A stretch of 56,964 nt of DNA from Bacteroidales bacterium. GTDB lineage: Bacteria > Bacteroidota > Bacteroidia > Bacteroidales > FEN-979. How positions within the stretch are numbered: the stretch's first letter is position 1; each line of letters opens with the position of its first letter. The position numbers and the translations under genes are program-made. The notes beneath the pieces were generated by a model, which had not been told where the DNA came from, did no database searches, and saw nothing but the letters and a program-made list of their open reading frames with translations. Below are positions 8,076 through 18,198 of this stretch, piece by piece. Location: positions 1 through 56,964 of the forward strand of contig JAUXWT010000047.1 of the NCBI GenBank assembly GCA_030681475.1, in the 5' to 3' direction.

Positions 8076-8105
8076 TTGTTCAGTCAGAAATAAGTTGTAC
8101 TTTTG
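8076..8105 (+). promoter_or_regulatory. Upstream promoter P1 of the ribosomal block
   Basis: TACTTTTG at 8098-8105 fits the Bacteroidota -7 element TAnnTTTG. A TTG 19 nt upstream (8076-8078) can serve as the -33 element. Transcription would start about 340 nt before rpsL and include the structured leader. Confidence 0.6.
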
Positions 8106-8110
8106 CACCC

Positions 8111-8345
8111 GCGAAAACAATTTTACGTTTTCAATTGAATTACAAGCCGGAAACGGCAAGGAAACCTGATAAAGTGAGGCAACTATAGGTTTCAATCGCA
8201 GTCAACCCGATGACCGCGGTAGAACGTCTCGCGAGATTCATACCCTTCCTTATTTTTTCCAGCGCGTATTTCAGGGATTTATCCCAAAAGCACAGATCTG
8301 TACATACGGTACAGATACGTACAGACGGGTTTTAAACCCGTCTGT
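8111..8345 (+). promoter_or_regulatory. Structured leader or small RNA upstream of rpsL
   Basis: No gene lies in this stretch, but it contains five clean stems in a row: gaaaac/gttttc (8113-8132), gccg-gaaa-cggc with a GNRA loop (8146-8157), gaaacct/aggtttc (8161-8193), atctgtac/gtacagat (8296-8316) and the perfect 10-bp acagacgggt/acccgtctgt (8321-8345). The last stem ends just before promoter P2. The RNA from P1 could therefore be a separate transcript or a long 5' leader for ribosomal protein feedback. I do not recognise a named RNA family. Confidence 0.45.
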
Positions 8346-8369
8346 AACAAAAAGATTATTCTGAAAATG

Positions 8370-8399
8370 TTTGCATTGTAAAATTAAATTGTACTTTTG
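8370..8399 (+). promoter_or_regulatory. Proximal promoter P2 of rpsL
   Basis: TTTG at 8370-8373 and TACTTTTG at 8392-8399 are separated by 18 nt, close to consensus for the Bacteroidota housekeeping sigma factor. It lies 47 nt before the rpsL start. It uses the same -7 octamer as P1. Confidence 0.7.
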
Positions 8400-8446
8400 C
8401 ACTCCCGTTTCAGGGAAAATAGATGTAAAGTAATAAAACCATTGAT

Positions 8447-8830
8447 ATGCCTACGATTTCGCAACTGGTTCGTAAAGGAAGAAAAAAATTAGTAGATAAG
8501 AGCAAGTCTCCTGCTTTGGATTCCTGTCCGCAGCGCCGCGGCGTGTGCGTCCGTGTTTACACCACGACGCCCAAAAAGCCTAATTCTGCCATGCGCAAGG
8601 TAGCCAGGGTTCGTCTGACCAACGGTAAAGAGGTGAATGCCTACATTCCCGGTGAAGGTCACAACCTGCAGGAACACTCCATTGTAATGATCCGCGGTGG
8701 TCGTGTCAAAGACCTCCCCGGTGTTCGTTATCATATCATCCGCGGCGCCCTGGATACTTCCGGTGTGGAAGGACGCAAGCAACGCAGAAGCAAATATGGC
8801 GCTAAACGCCCCAAAGAAAAGAAAGCATAA
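8447..8830 (+). CDS. rpsL: Ribosomal protein S12
   Basis: 127 residues, full length for the family, lying in the 30S decoding centre. The conserved loops [19 protein letters not shown] and [12 protein letters not shown] are present. The two lysines where streptomycin-resistance changes occur (in TPKKPNS and RVKDLPG) are wild type. First gene of the translation block, under promoters P1 and P2. A hairpin separates it from rpsG, which may set the ratio of the two products. Confidence 0.98.
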   Translation: MPTISQLVRKGRKKLVDKSKSPALDSCPQRRGVCVRVYTTTPKKPNSAMRKVARVRLTNGKEVNAYIPGEGHNLQEHSIVMIRGGRVKDLPGVRYHIIRGALDTSGVEGRKQRRSKYGAKRPKEKKA

Positions 8831-8836
8831 TTATAA

Positions 8837-8856
8837 GGGCTCAGGATTCTGAGCCC
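8837..8856 (+). other. Perfect hairpin between rpsL and rpsG
   Basis: gggctcag-gatt-ctgagccc gives an 8-bp stem with a 4-nt loop in a 44-nt spacer. There is no T-run, so it is more likely a processing or stability element, or a palindromic repeat, than a terminator. Confidence 0.65.
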
Positions 8857-8874
8857 ATACTATATAGTAAGACC

Positions 8875-9342
8875 ATGAGAAAGGCAAAACCAAAAAAAAG
8901 ACCCATTCTTCCAGATCCAAGGTTCAATGATGTCCTGGTCACAAAGTTTGTGAACAACGTCATGCTGGCCGGCAAGAAAAATATTGCATACGAAGTCTTT
9001 TATGAAGCCATCGACACTGTCTCGGAAAAGACAAAGGAAGATGGCCTCGAGGTGTTCAAAAAAGCGCTGGCCAATGTCACCCCGTCTGTTGAGGTAAGAA
9101 GTCGCAGGATTGGTGGCGCTACATTTCAGATTCCTTCTGAGATCCGTCCCGGGCGTAAAAGCTCCATCGGCATGAAATCGCTCGTGAATTACGCCCGCAG
9201 GCGTCACGAAAAAAGTTTTGGCCAGAAACTGGCCTCAGAGATCATGGCTGCGTATAAAGAAGAAGGCGCAGCTTATAAACGCAAAGAAGATACACACAGG
9301 ATGGCAGAAGCCAACAAGGCTTTCTCTCACTTCCGCTTTTAG
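8875..9342 (+). CDS. rpsG: Ribosomal protein S7
   Basis: 155 residues, normal bacterial length. It nucleates assembly of the 16S rRNA 3' domain and borders the exit site. Recognised by the [11 protein letters not shown] start, the [20 protein letters not shown] helix and the [16 protein letters not shown] beta-hairpin that reaches the mRNA channel. In E. coli S7 is the translational repressor of this operon; the binding site is not evident here. Confidence 0.98.
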   Translation: MRKAKPKKRPILPDPRFNDVLVTKFVNNVMLAGKKNIAYEVFYEAIDTVSEKTKEDGLEVFKKALANVTPSVEVRSRRIGGATFQIPSEIRPGRKSSIGMKSLVNYARRRHEKSFGQKLASEIMAAYKEEGAAYKRKEDTHRMAEANKAFSHFRF

Positions 9343-9350
9343 ATAGATAC

Positions 9351-9371
9351 GGGCGACCCGGCGGGTCGCCC
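9351..9371. repeat. Palindrome gggcgaccc-ggc-gggtcgccc between rpsG and fusA
   Basis: A perfect 9-bp stem with a 3-nt loop fills most of the 37-nt spacer. It belongs to the same GGGCGA...TCGCCC family as the palindromes at 16302-16381, 18478-18527 and 19533-19581. Confidence 0.75.
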
Positions 9372-9379
9372 CAGACATT

Positions 9380-11485
9380 ATGACCGGAAAACTCGAAAAT
9401 ACAAGAAACATTGGCATCATGGCGCACATCGACGCGGGTAAAACCACGACGACTGAGCGGATCTTGTATTATACCGGCAGCAATTACAAGTTGGGCGAGG
9501 TCCACGATGGTACTGCCACGATGGACTGGATGGTACAGGAGCAGGAACGGGGCATTACGATCACCTCGGCTGCCACAACCGTTTACTGGAAATACCGGAA
9601 TGAAGATTACCGTATCAACCTCATAGATACACCCGGTCATGTCGATTTTACCGTTGAAGTGGAGCGTTCACTTCGCGTACTGGATGGCGCTGTTGCCATT
9701 TTCTGCGCGGTCGGAGGCGTAGAGCCCCAGTCGGAAACTGTCTGGCGGCAAGCCAACAAGTATAATGTTCCCCGCATCAGCTACATCAATAAAATGGATC
9801 GCACCGGCGCTGATTTCTCATTTGTTGTAGATCAGATCCGTGAAAAACTGGGCGCCAACCCCGTGATCATCCAGTTGCCGATCGGCGCTGAAGATGAATT
9901 TAAAGGCGTGGTTGACCTTATTACAAACAAGGCCTATTGCTGGGATGATTCATCACTGGGACGAGAATATTTCGAGATCCCTGTTCCTCATAACATGAGG
10001 GAACTGGTGCATGAGTCACGGTTGAAACTGATCGAAGGTGTTGCCGAAGAGAGTGATGAGTTGCTTCATAAATTCATGAATGATCATGACTCGATCACCG
10101 TGGATGAAATTATTGCTGAAGTACGCAAGGCTACCATCTCGGGAAAGATCACACCTGTGATCTGCGGTGCCTCGTTTAAAAATAAAGGCGTCCAGTTATT
10201 GATCGACGCAGTTGTCAAATTTCTTCCTTCACCTTATGATATGCCTGCCGTATTGGGGATGAACCCGTTCACGGAAAAAGAAGAACCCCGTCATCCAGAT
10301 CCTAACGAACCGTTTACCGCCTACGCATTTAAAATTGCCACCGACCCGTTTGTTGGCCGGATTGCATTTTTTCGTGTCTATTCCGGTCAGCTCGAAGCCG
10401 GAGATACCGTGTTGAATACACGTACCGATAAAAAAGAAAGGTTGCTTCGCATCATGCTGATGCATGCCAACAAGCAAAATCCGTTGAAGCACATTGAAGC
10501 CGGTGAGATCGCTGCCGCTGTCGGATTCAAGGACATCCGCACCGGCGACACCCTTTGTGATGTCAAACATCCTCTGGTGCTTGAAACCATGATCTTTCCG
10601 GAGCCTGTCATTAACATGGCTGTGGAACCCAAGACCCAGGACGATGTTGAGAAACTGGCGATAGCATTGCATAAACTGACAGAAGAAGATCCTACATTCC
10701 AGGTGAGGGTTGATGACGAAACAGGCCAGACACTGATCAGCGGAATGGGAGAATTACACCTGGACATTATCGCCGACCGCATGCGTCGCGAATTCAATAT
10801 CGAAGTGAACCGGGGTAACCCGCAAGTAGCCTACAAAGAAGCAATCACCAATGCAGTGATGCACCATGAGGTCTATAAAAAGCAGACCGGTGGAAAAGGA
10901 CGTTTTGCTGATTTGGTAATTGAAGTCAGTCCGGCCGATGCAGGATTCAAAGGACTTCAGTTTATCAATGAGATCAAGGGTGGCAATATTCCCAGGGAAT
11001 TTATACCATCCATCGAAAAAGGTTTAAAAGCCGCCATGACCAACGGACCTATCATCGGATTCCCGATGGAGAGTGTAAAGGTACGTTTGATTGATGGTTC
11101 ATACCATAGTGTTGATTCTGATGCACTCTCTTTTCAGATCGCTGCCGGCATTGCATTTAAGGAAGCTAGTAAAAAGGCGAAAGTGGTGATCATGGAGCCG
11201 ATCATGAAATTTGAAATTATCACTCCCAGCGAATACATGGGAGAGATAACAGGTGATATCACAAAACGGCGCGGGCAGGTTGAAGAGGTGGAATCCCGTA
11301 TCGGGAAACAGATTATCCGCGGACGGGTGCCCTTGGCCGAAATGTTTGGTTATGTGACCACATTGCGCAGTCTTTCTTCCGGCAGAGCTACGGAGATGCT
11401 GGAATTTCTAAAATATGATATTACTCCAAAGGAGATTCAGGATGAAGTATTATATAAAATCAGGGGATATGTTCCCGCATATTAA
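9380..11485 (+). CDS. fusA: Elongation factor G
   Basis: 701 residues, the usual EF-G length; a GTPase that drives ribosomal translocation. G1 [15 protein letters not shown] (about residues 15-29), G3 [15 protein letters not shown] (about 84-98) and G4 [10 protein letters not shown] (about 138-147) are intact. Domains II-V follow, ending in the [16 protein letters not shown] and [13 protein letters not shown] segments of domains IV/V. rpsJ starts 9 nt later. tuf is not next to it, as expected in this phylum. Confidence 0.98.
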   Translation: MTGKLENTRNIGIMAHIDAGKTTTTERILYYTGSNYKLGEVHDGTATMDWMVQEQERGITITSAATTVYWKYRNEDYRINLIDTPGHVDFTVEVERSLRVLDGAVAIFCAVGGVEPQSETVWRQANKYNVPRISYINKMDRTGADFSFVVDQIREKLGANPVIIQLPIGAEDEFKGVVDLITNKAYCWDDSSLGREYFEIPVPHNMRELVHESRLKLIEGVAEESDELLHKFMNDHDSITVDEIIAEVRKATISGKITPVICGASFKNKGVQLLIDAVVKFLPSPYDMPAVLGMNPFTEKEEPRHPDPNEPFTAYAFKIATDPFVGRIAFFRVYSGQLEAGDTVLNTRTDKKERLLRIMLMHANKQNPLKHIEAGEIAAAVGFKDIRTGDTLCDVKHPLVLETMIFPEPVINMAVEPKTQDDVEKLAIALHKLTEEDPTFQVRVDDETGQTLISGMGELHLDIIADRMRREFNIEVNRGNPQVAYKEAITNAVMHHEVYKKQTGGKGRFADLVIEVSPADAGFKGLQFINEIKGGNIPREFIPSIEKGLKAAMTNGPIIGFPMESVKVRLIDGSYHSVDSDALSFQIAAGIAFKEASKKAKVVIMEPIMKFEIITPSEYMGEITGDITKRRGQVEEVESRIGKQIIRGRVPLAEMFGYVTTLRSLSSGRATEMLEFLKYDITPKEIQDEVLYKIRGYVPAY

Positions 11486-11493
11486 ATTTTTAT

Positions 11494-11799
11494 ATGAGCC
11501 AGAGAATTAGAATTAAACTGAAGTCTTACGATTACAACCTGGTTGACAAATCGGCCGAGAAGATCGTAAAAACCGTAAAGGCTACGGGAGCTGTTGTTAG
11601 TGGACCAATTCCTTTGCCAACGGATAAAAAGATATTCACGGTGCTGCGTGCAACCTTCGTGAACAAGAAATCACGGGAACAGTTTCAGCTATGCACCTAC
11701 AAGAGGCTGCTGGATATTTACAGTACCACCTCGAAGACCATTGATGCACTGATGAAACTTGAACTTCCGAGTGGCGTGGAAGTTGAGATCAAGGTTTGA
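11494..11799 (+). CDS. rpsJ: Ribosomal protein S10
   Basis: 101 residues, full length. Sits in the 30S head and, as NusE, also joins the antitermination complex with NusB. The start [22 protein letters not shown], the central long loop [19 protein letters not shown] and the final [20 protein letters not shown] are typical. It begins the S10-type part of the block; rplC follows after 42 nt. Confidence 0.98.
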   Translation: MSQRIRIKLKSYDYNLVDKSAEKIVKTVKATGAVVSGPIPLPTDKKIFTVLRATFVNKKSREQFQLCTYKRLLDIYSTTSKTIDALMKLELPSGVEVEIKV

Positions 11800-11841
11800 T
11801 CTGGTTTGACAAGTATATTAATAACGTAAGAAACGTAACAG

Positions 11842-12471
11842 ATGTCTGGATTAATAGGTAAAAAAATCGGAATGACCAGTATTTACGATGCAAACGGAAG
11901 AAACATCCCTTGCACCGTCATCGAAGCTGGCCCTTGCTATGTGACACAGGTCCGGTTAAATGAAAAAGACGGATACGAAGCGATCCAGCTTGCTTTCGAT
12001 GAAAAGAAAGATAAGCACACCACAAAAGCGGAACGTGGCCATTTTGCCAAGTCCGGGATTACTCCGAAAAGGGTGGTAGCTGAATTTTCCCGTTTTGAGC
12101 AGGACCACCAGAAAGGGTTCGGCGATGTTTTAAAGGTAGATATTTTTACCGAAGGTGAATATATTGATGTGGTGGGTATATCCAAAGGTAAAGGTTTCCA
12201 GGGCGTTGTTAAACGTCATCATTTTGCAGGCGTTGGTGAAGCAAGTCACGGACAGCATAACCGCCTGAGGGCACCCGGATCGGTAGGTGCCTCATCCTGG
12301 CCTTCACGGGTTATGAAAGGAATGCGCATGGCCGGCCGCATGGGAGGCGACAAGGTTAAGGTGATCAACCTGCAGGTGTTAAAGATTATCCTCGAGAAAA
12401 ACCTGATCTTAGTAAAGGGTGCAGTACCGGGTCACAATGGTTCATATGTAAAGATTGAGCGATGGAAGTAG
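11842..12471 (+). CDS. rplC: Ribosomal protein L3
   Basis: 209 residues. Starts [19 protein letters not shown] and carries the [20 protein letters not shown] extension that approaches the peptidyl transferase centre. Where E. coli has the PrmB-methylated Gln (GQNQTPG), this protein has GASSWPS, the form usual in Bacteroidota, so that methylation is not expected. Its 3' end overlaps rplD by 10 nt, indicating coupled translation. Confidence 0.98.
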   Translation: MSGLIGKKIGMTSIYDANGRNIPCTVIEAGPCYVTQVRLNEKDGYEAIQLAFDEKKDKHTTKAERGHFAKSGITPKRVVAEFSRFEQDHQKGFGDVLKVDIFTEGEYIDVVGISKGKGFQGVVKRHHFAGVGEASHGQHNRLRAPGSVGASSWPSRVMKGMRMAGRMGGDKVKVINLQVLKIILEKNLILVKGAVPGHNGSYVKIERWK

Positions 12472-13091
12472 CAGTATTTAGTATAACAGGAACAGAAACA
12501 GCCAATAAGGTTGTATTGGACGATTCGATCTTCGCGATCGAGCCCAATGATCATGCGATCTATCTGGATGTGAAGCAATACATGGCAAATCAGCGCCAGG
12601 GAACGCATGACACACTGGAAAAATCTACGATTTCCGGAAGCACGCGGAAGCTTCATAAACAAAAAGGAACGGGTGGTTCACGCAAGGGAAGTATTAAAAG
12701 CCCTCTTTTCAGGGGTGGTGCACGTATCTTTGGACCTCATCCCAGGGATTACAGTTTCAAACTGAATAAAAAGCTGAAACGGTTAGCCCGCAGGTCGGCT
12801 TTGAGTTATAAGGTGAAAGACAATCATCTTACGATCCTGGAAGATTTTACCTTTGAAACCCCGAAAACGAAAAACTTTACAGAGCTTTTGAAAAATTTCC
12901 AATTGACAGGTAAAAAGACTTTGTTGGTTATCGCCAAGTTCGAGGAAAATGTCTTCTTATCGTCACGAAATCTCAAAAGAGTCAAGGTGGTCAACGCGGC
13001 AGACCTGAATACCTACGAAATACTTGATGCAACTCAACTGTTGATCACAGCCGGTTCGCTCAAGGAAATTGAAAAAATCCATCAGAATTAA
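12462..13091 (+). CDS. rplD: Ribosomal protein L4
   Basis: 209 residues. The exit-tunnel extension is clear ([20 protein letters not shown], then [20 protein letters not shown]), followed by the globular domain with the [21 protein letters not shown] strand. In enterobacteria L4 represses this operon; whether that holds here is unknown. The ATG lies inside the last codons of rplC. Confidence 0.98.
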   Translation: MEVAVFSITGTETANKVVLDDSIFAIEPNDHAIYLDVKQYMANQRQGTHDTLEKSTISGSTRKLHKQKGTGGSRKGSIKSPLFRGGARIFGPHPRDYSFKLNKKLKRLARRSALSYKVKDNHLTILEDFTFETPKTKNFTELLKNFQLTGKKTLLVIAKFEENVFLSSRNLKRVKVVNAADLNTYEILDATQLLITAGSLKEIEKIHQN

Positions 13092-13112
13092 ACCGATTAA
13101 TTCGATACGACA

Positions 13113-13403
13113 ATGACAGTTATTATTAAACCGATCATAACCGAGAAAATGACGCATTTGGGCGAAAAGCTCAACCGTTATGGTTTTATGGTTGACCGGA
13201 AGGCAAACAAGCTTCAGATCACACAGGCTATTAAAGACCTCTATGGAGTTGATGTAACTTCTGTCAATACCATGATTTTTTCCGGTAAAAACAAATCGCG
13301 CTTTACGAAGAGCGGGGTTATTTCCGGAAGAACGAATACATATAAGAAAGCCATTGTTACTTTGGCTAAAGGTGAAACAATTGATTTTTACAGCAATATC
13401 TAA
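13113..13403 (+). CDS. rplW: Ribosomal protein L23
   Basis: 96 residues, full length. At the tunnel exit, the docking point for trigger factor and SRP. Motifs: IIKPIITEKMTHLGEKLNRY at the start, YGVDVTSVNTMIFSGKNK in the middle, TYKKAIVTLAKGETIDFYS at the end. Only 3 nt separate its stop from rplB. Confidence 0.97.
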   Translation: MTVIIKPIITEKMTHLGEKLNRYGFMVDRKANKLQITQAIKDLYGVDVTSVNTMIFSGKNKSRFTKSGVISGRTNTYKKAIVTLAKGETIDFYSNI

Positions 13404-13406
13404 AAA

Positions 13407-14231
13407 ATGGCGCTTAAGAAATATAAACCGACAACACCCGGACAGCGTTTTAAAGTGATCAGCTCCTACGAGGAGATTACTTGCGACGTTCCCGAGAAGA
13501 GCCTGCTGGCTCCGTCGAAGAGATCCGGTGGAAGAAACAACGAAGGGAAAATGACCATGCGATATCTTGGCGGTGGTCATAAACAAATGTATCGTATTAT
13601 CGACTTTAAACGGGATAAGGAGAATATTCCTGCCGTGGTTAAAACTATCGAGTATGATCCGAACAGGACATCACGAATTGCACTGGTGGTTTATAATGAT
13701 GGGGAGAAGAGATACATTGTTGCTCCCCATGGGTTAAAAGTGGGCCAGACGATTGTAGCTGGAAAAGGAGTTGCTCCGGAGATCGGAAATGCATTGTATC
13801 TGAGTGAAATCCCTTTCGGAACAGTGGTACACAACGTAGAGTTGAGACCAGGCCAGGGCGCCAAAATGGTACGCAGCGCAGGAGCGCATGCTCAGCTGAT
13901 GTCGCGCGACGGAAAGTTTGCCGTACTGAAAATGCCTTCCGGAGAAACACGGATGATCTTGCAGACTTGCAAAGCTACGGTCGGAATGGTGTCAAATATT
14001 GACCACAATCTTGAATCGTATGGAAAAGCTGGTCGTACACGTTGGTTAGGACGCCGTCCGAGGAATCGTGGCGTTTCCATGAATCCTGTTGACCATCCCA
14101 TGGGCGGTGGTGAAGGACGTGCATCCGGCGGACATCCGCGCTCACGCAAAGGAACGCCTGCAAAGGGTTACAAGACACGCGCCCGCAAAAAACAGTCGAA
14201 CAAGTATATCATTGAACGCAGGAAGAAGTAA
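13407..14231 (+). CDS. rplB: Ribosomal protein L2
   Basis: 274 residues, full length, needed for subunit joining and the peptidyl transferase centre. Signature segments are [20 protein letters not shown] near the start, the OB and SH3 domains with [20 protein letters not shown], and [20 protein letters not shown] near the C-terminus with the conserved active-site-proximal His. The basic tail ends [10 protein letters not shown]. Confidence 0.98.
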   Translation: MALKKYKPTTPGQRFKVISSYEEITCDVPEKSLLAPSKRSGGRNNEGKMTMRYLGGGHKQMYRIIDFKRDKENIPAVVKTIEYDPNRTSRIALVVYNDGEKRYIVAPHGLKVGQTIVAGKGVAPEIGNALYLSEIPFGTVVHNVELRPGQGAKMVRSAGAHAQLMSRDGKFAVLKMPSGETRMILQTCKATVGMVSNIDHNLESYGKAGRTRWLGRRPRNRGVSMNPVDHPMGGGEGRASGGHPRSRKGTPAKGYKTRARKKQSNKYIIERRKK

Positions 14232-14249
14232 TAGATAATAAATCAAACT

Positions 14250-14528
14250 ATGAGCCGATCGCTTAAAAAAGGTCCGTATATCCACTATAAGCTGGAGAAG
14301 AAAGTAATGGAACTTCTGGAATCCAAGAAAAAGACCGTCGTGAAAACCTGGTCGCGCGGTTCCATGATATCTCCCGATTTTGTTGGCCAGACTATTGCCG
14401 TGCATAATGGCAACAAGTTTATCCCGGTATATATTACCGAGAATATGGTCGGCCATAAACTGGGCGAATTTGCACCGACACGTATTTTCCGTGGTCATGC
14501 AGGCAATAAAGATAAAGGAAAGAAATAA
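14250..14528 (+). CDS. rpsS: Ribosomal protein S19
   Basis: 92 residues. [19 protein letters not shown] at the start, the [20 protein letters not shown] segment, and [20 protein letters not shown] at the end are diagnostic. It forms the 30S head with S13. 20 nt separate it from rplV. Confidence 0.98.
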   Translation: MSRSLKKGPYIHYKLEKKVMELLESKKKTVVKTWSRGSMISPDFVGQTIAVHNGNKFIPVYITENMVGHKLGEFAPTRIFRGHAGNKDKGKK

Positions 14529-14548
14529 CCTATTAATCAAGATAAATT

Positions 14549-14992
14549 ATGGGAGTCAGAACCCGCACCAGAGCCGAGAATCGGAAAGAGGCCAAAAAGA
14601 ATGTGGCTTTTGCCAAACTGAATAATTGTCCGACATCACCGCGTAAAATGCGATTGGTAGCCGACCTGATCAGAGGAAAAAGGGTGGAAATGGCCTTGCA
14701 TATTTTGAAACACAATGCAAAACAGCCTTCCGAACGATTACGTAAGCTGTTGTTGTCGGCCATCGCAAACTGGCAGATCAAGAATGAAGGTTTACGCATC
14801 GAAGATAGTGATTTGTTTGTTAAGGAAGTTTTTGTTGACAGCGGAAGGCAGCTCAAACGTTTGCTTACTGCTCCTCAGGGACGGGCCCACCGGATCCGCA
14901 AACGCTCGAACCATGTGACCATTCTCCTTGACAGTCTGAATAAACCGGAGGTTGAAGTAGAAGAAACCGAAGAAGTTGAAGAAAACAATTAG
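14549..14992 (+). CDS. rplV: Ribosomal protein L22 with acidic C-terminal extension
   Basis: 147 residues, about 30 more than the E. coli protein. The core is standard: [20 protein letters not shown], then the tunnel beta-hairpin [20 protein letters not shown]. After the last core strand an acidic tail ([14 protein letters not shown]) is added. Such a tail, also seen on L17 here, cannot enter the tunnel and probably lies on the surface. Its role is unknown. Confidence 0.97.
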   Translation: MGVRTRTRAENRKEAKKNVAFAKLNNCPTSPRKMRLVADLIRGKRVEMALHILKHNAKQPSERLRKLLLSAIANWQIKNEGLRIEDSDLFVKEVFVDSGRQLKRLLTAPQGRAHRIRKRSNHVTILLDSLNKPEVEVEETEEVEENN

Positions 14993-15031
14993 TAAAAATA
15001 TATTAATAAGCAATAATTAAAAGTAAGTTTA

Positions 15032-15832
15032 ATGGGACAAAAGACCAATCCGATTGCAAACAGGTTAGGCATCATCCGCGGCTGGGATTCAAACTGGTTC
15101 GGCGGGAAGAATTTTGAGTCTAAGCTGGTCGAGGACGCAAAGATTCGTATGTATTTGAATGCCCGTCTTTCCAAGGCTAGCATATCAAAAATCGTAATTG
15201 AACGTACCTTGAAGCTGGTAACTGTTACCATTCATACAGCCCGGCCGGGTATCATCATTGGCAAGGGTGGCCAGGAGGTTGATAAGTTGAAAGAAGAGTT
15301 GAAAAAGATTACCAAAAAGGAGATCCAGATCAACATCTCTGAAATCAAGCGTCCCGAAATTGATGCTGTTATTGTCGGCAATACAGTGGCAAGTCAGATC
15401 GAAGGCCGCATCTCTTACCGGCGTGCGATAAAGACTTCCATCGCTTCGGCCATGAGGATTGGCGCTGAAGGTATTAAGATCATGATTTCCGGCCGTGTTG
15501 GCGGCGCTGAAATGGCCCGACGCGAACAGTATAAGGAGGGTCGGATTCCGCTGCATACATTTCGCGCAGATATCGATTATGCAACGGCGGAAGCCCATAC
15601 AACCTACGGCATTATTGGAATTAAGGTGTGGATTTGCAAAGGGGATATTTATGGCCGTCCCGATCTGGTTCCCGATGCAGCATCAACCAAAGTAAAACCT
15701 TCGCAACACCGTGCTGGTGACCGACAGGGTGATCGTGACCGTGGTCGCGGAGACCGTGGTGGTGATCGTGGCTCTGATCGCCGGGGCGATCGCGGCCCAA
15801 GAGATGGCGGAAATTCGCGCGGAAGAAGATAA
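15032..15832 (+). CDS. rpsC: Ribosomal protein S3 with RGD-rich C-terminal tail
   Basis: 266 residues; the core is typical ([20 protein letters not shown] start, KH domain with [19 protein letters not shown]-terminal domain with [20 protein letters not shown]). From about residue 230 there is a low-complexity tail of Arg/Gly/Asp ([19 protein letters not shown]) encoded by imperfect ggtgatcgtgg repeats. The tail is disordered and RGG-like and may bind RNA; length variation between relatives is likely. Confidence 0.97.
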   Translation: MGQKTNPIANRLGIIRGWDSNWFGGKNFESKLVEDAKIRMYLNARLSKASISKIVIERTLKLVTVTIHTARPGIIIGKGGQEVDKLKEELKKITKKEIQINISEIKRPEIDAVIVGNTVASQIEGRISYRRAIKTSIASAMRIGAEGIKIMISGRVGGAEMARREQYKEGRIPLHTFRADIDYATAEAHTTYGIIGIKVWICKGDIYGRPDLVPDAASTKVKPSQHRAGDRQGDRDRGRGDRGGDRGSDRRGDRGPRDGGNSRGRR

Positions 15833-15866
15833 TTGAATGCAACGTAACCTATAATATAATTGAATA

Positions 15867-16295
15867 ATGTTACAGCCAAAGAAAACCAAGTACAGGAAAC
15901 AGCAGAAAGGAAAGATGAAGGGCAACGCCCAGCGTGGTCATCAGCTCGCTTTTGGCTCATTTGGTATCAAGACCCTGGAAGAAGCATGGATCACTGGTCG
16001 GCAGATTGAAGCTGCCCGTCAAGCGATTACCCGTCATATGAAACGTGAAGGACAATTGTGGATCCGCATTTTCCCTGATAAGCCGGTTACTAAAAAACCT
16101 GCCGAAGTCAGGATGGGTAAAGGAAAAGGTGCACCCGAATATTTTGTTGCTCGGATCAACCCGGGCCGGATCATGTTTGAAATTGAAGGCGTGCCCCTCA
16201 TTGTTGCCAAGGAAGCGCTTCGCCTGGGAGCTCAGAAACTCCCGGTTCAAACCAAAACAGTTACACGTAAAGATTACATCGAAGAAGCAGTATAG
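15867..16295 (+). CDS. rplP: Ribosomal protein L16
   Basis: 142 residues. [20 protein letters not shown] start, the [20 protein letters not shown] segment and [19 protein letters not shown] near the A site are intact. It positions the aminoacyl-tRNA acceptor arm. The spacer to rpmC (101 nt) is the longest so far in the operon and is filled by three degenerate palindromes. Confidence 0.98.
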   Translation: MLQPKKTKYRKQQKGKMKGNAQRGHQLAFGSFGIKTLEEAWITGRQIEAARQAITRHMKREGQLWIRIFPDKPVTKKPAEVRMGKGKGAPEYFVARINPGRIMFEIEGVPLIVAKEALRLGAQKLPVQTKTVTRKDYIEEAV

Positions 16296-16301
16296 CGTAA
16301 T

Positions 16302-16381
16302 GGCGGTTCACAGGATCGCCCAATAAAATCATGGCGATGCATCACATCGCTCAAATAGTCAAGGCGATCGAACACATCGCC
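16302..16381. repeat. Three degenerate GGCGAT...ATCGCC palindromes before rpmC
   Basis: Units at 16302-16320 (ggcggttcacaggatcgcc), 16333-16350 (ggcgatgcatcacatcgc) and 16363-16381 (ggcgatcgaacacatcgcc) follow at ~30-nt intervals. Each has complementary ends around an 8-11 nt centre. They explain the apparent N-terminal extension of L29, which is repeat sequence in an open frame. Confidence 0.7.
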
Positions 16382-16396
16382 CCAACAAAAAGAAAA

Positions 16397-16615
16397 ATGG
16401 AACAGAAAGTCATCAGAGAATTAACAACGGCAGAAGTCCTGGAAAGATTGGATGAAGAAAGGCGGCAACTTACAAAGCTTAAGTTGAATCATGCCGTATC
16501 TCCATTGGAAAATCCAAATAAGATCAAGGCTTATCGAAAAACACTCGCTCGCCTTCTGACCGAATTGCGTCGTCGGCAAAACGCTGAAAAGATCACTAAA
16601 ACAGAAAAGTCATAG
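16397..16615 (+). CDS. rpmC: Ribosomal protein L29
   Basis: 72 residues from the ATG at 16397. An in-frame ATG at 16331 would add 22 residues, but those codons lie in the palindromic repeats and match nothing in the family. The start MEQKVIRELTTAEVLERLDE fits the two-helix L29 hairpin, followed by the LNHAVSPLENPNKIKAYRKT motif and a basic tail. L29 lies at the tunnel exit beside L23. The A-rich tract before 16397 supports this start. Confidence 0.95.
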   Translation: MEQKVIRELTTAEVLERLDEERRQLTKLKLNHAVSPLENPNKIKAYRKTLARLLTELRRRQNAEKITKTEKS

Positions 16616-16617
16616 TA

Positions 16618-16660
16618 AAGACTTACCGCAGTGCGTCTCAAGCGCACTACAGGCAGTCTT
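16618..16660 (+). other. Two-part hairpin before rpsQ
   Basis: aagact (16618-16623) pairs with agtctt (16655-16660), and inside it agtgcg (16630-16635) pairs with cgcact (16643-16648) around a 7-nt loop. It occupies the whole rpmC-rpsQ spacer and differs in sequence from the GGGCGA family. Confidence 0.55.
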
Positions 16661-16672
16661 AAAAAAGAGAAT

Positions 16673-16930
16673 ATGGAAACGAGAAACCTGAGAAAAGAAA
16701 AGACCGGTATCGTTGTAAGCAACAAGATGGAAAAATCTATCGTCATTCAAGTTGAACGTAAGGTTAAACATCCTAAATACGGAAAGTTCGTTAAGAAATC
16801 TTCCCGCTTTATGGCCCACGATGACAAGAATGAATGCAGCGAAGGTGATAAAGTACGGATCGCGGAAACAAGACCGTTGAGTAAAAATAAGTGTTGGAGA
16901 CTTGTCGAAATCATTGAAAAGGTTAAATAG
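16673..16930 (+). CDS. rpsQ: Ribosomal protein S17
   Basis: 85 residues from the ATG at 16673; an upstream in-frame ATG at 16631 lies inside the spacer hairpin and adds 14 non-homologous residues. [20 protein letters not shown], then [20 protein letters not shown] and [20 protein letters not shown] are the standard OB-fold motifs. It binds the 5' domain of 16S rRNA early in assembly. rplN follows after 2 nt. Confidence 0.97.
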   Translation: METRNLRKEKTGIVVSNKMEKSIVIQVERKVKHPKYGKFVKKSSRFMAHDDKNECSEGDKVRIAETRPLSKNKCWRLVEIIEKVK

Positions 16931-16932
16931 CC

Positions 16933-17301
16933 ATGGTACAACAAGAGTCAAGATTATCAGTCGCAGATAACAGCGGAGCCAAGGAAGTCCTGTGTATAAA
17001 AGTATTGGGCGGAACACGCAGGCGGTATGCCCGGTTAGGCGACCGGATCATTGTAACGGTAAAACACGCGTTACCTTCAGGAAACATCAAAAAAGGGACG
17101 GTGGCGAAGGCGGTGGTTGTGAGAACCAAGAAGGAGACACGACGCGCCGATGGTTCTTATATCCGCTTTGATGACAATGCAGTTGTGTTGCTCAACAATG
17201 CTGGTGAAATGATCGGTACCCGTATCTTCGGACCTGTTGCCAGGGAGTTACGCGAAAAACAATTTATGAAAATCGTTTCTTTAGCACCAGAAGTGCTTTA
17301 A
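16933..17301 (+). CDS. rplN: Ribosomal protein L14
   Basis: 122 residues, exactly the family length. [39 protein letters not shown] and the C-terminal [20 protein letters not shown] with SLAPEVL are diagnostic. It forms an intersubunit bridge near L19 and is the docking site of the silencing factor RsfS. Confidence 0.98.
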   Translation: MVQQESRLSVADNSGAKEVLCIKVLGGTRRRYARLGDRIIVTVKHALPSGNIKKGTVAKAVVVRTKKETRRADGSYIRFDDNAVVLLNNAGEMIGTRIFGPVARELREKQFMKIVSLAPEVL

Positions 17302-17319
17302 GCATATACAATAATTATC

Positions 17320-17643
17320 ATGCAGAAGAAGTTAAACATTCGAAAAGGCGACACGGTAATGGTTATTGCCGGTGATTCAAGAGGCCAGCAAGGAAAAGTA
17401 TTGCGCGTCGATATTGATAAAAGCAAAGCCATTGTGGAAGGGGTTAATTTGGTGTCAAAACATACCAAGCCCAACGCCAAAAGTCCTCAGGGAGGCATCG
17501 TGAAAATGGAAGCCCCCGTGCATCTTTCCAACCTGAAGCTGGTTGACAACTCAGGCACACCGACGCGTATCGGCAGAAGATTGGATCCCAAAACGGAGAA
17601 ATTGGTTCGCTATTCAAAAAAATCAGGGGAGGTTATAAAATAA
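17320..17643 (+). CDS. rplX: Ribosomal protein L24
   Basis: 107 residues. The KOW motif is clear in [40 protein letters not shown] and [19 protein letters not shown] complete the fold. An assembly initiator for 23S rRNA. The stop overlaps the rplE start by one base (TAATG), so the two are coupled. Confidence 0.98.
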   Translation: MQKKLNIRKGDTVMVIAGDSRGQQGKVLRVDIDKSKAIVEGVNLVSKHTKPNAKSPQGGIVKMEAPVHLSNLKLVDNSGTPTRIGRRLDPKTEKLVRYSKKSGEVIK

Positions 17644-18194
17644 TGGAATATTCACCAAGATTAAAAGACAAGTACCTGAAGGAGATTGTTCCTGCGCTTA
17701 TCAAGCAGTTCAACTATAAGAGTCCTATGCAGGTTCCACGGATCAATAAGATATGTCTCAACCAGGGATTAGGTATTGCTAATACGGATAAAAAATTCAT
17801 CGACAGCGGAATTAACGAAATGACGATGATCACCGGTCAAAAAGCAGTATCGACCAAATCCAAGAAAGACATTTCGAACTTCAAACTTAGAAAAGGAAAT
17901 CCCATCGGCGTTCGCGTAACCTTGCGTGGCGAACGCATGTATGATTTCCTCGACCGTTTGATTTCAGTCGCCCTGCCACGCGTTCGCGATTTTCGCGGAA
18001 TAAGTGACAAAGGGTTTGACGGACGCGGTAATTATACCCTCGGTGTAACTGAGCAGATTATATTTCCGGAAATTGACATTGACAAGGTAACCCGGATAAA
18101 CGGACTGGATATCACCTTCGTGACTTCCGCCACCAACGACCGCGAGGCGCATGCCTTATTGAAAGAATTTGGAATTCCTTTTAAAACAAAGTAA
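17643..18194 (+). CDS. rplE: Ribosomal protein L5
   Basis: 183 residues. It carries 5S rRNA together with L18. Motifs: [33 protein letters not shown], the Arg-rich [20 protein letters not shown] and [18 protein letters not shown]. The start is set by the TAATG overlap with rplX. rpsN begins 4 nt after the stop. Confidence 0.98.
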   Translation: MEYSPRLKDKYLKEIVPALIKQFNYKSPMQVPRINKICLNQGLGIANTDKKFIDSGINEMTMITGQKAVSTKSKKDISNFKLRKGNPIGVRVTLRGERMYDFLDRLISVALPRVRDFRGISDKGFDGRGNYTLGVTEQIIFPEIDIDKVTRINGLDITFVTSATNDREAHALLKEFGIPFKTK

Positions 18195-18198
18195 ACAT

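Noticed and set aside
11486-11493. tuf gene expected after fusA
   Set aside because: rpsJ follows after 8 nt. In this phylum tuf is usually elsewhere, so nothing is missing.
15649-15960. Minus-strand frame rich in SPRPRSRSP
   Set aside because: It is the complement of the S3 RGD tail and part of rplP.
16331-16396. 22-residue N-terminal extension of L29
   Set aside because: It is encoded by degenerate palindromes; family members begin at the MEQKVIREL segment.
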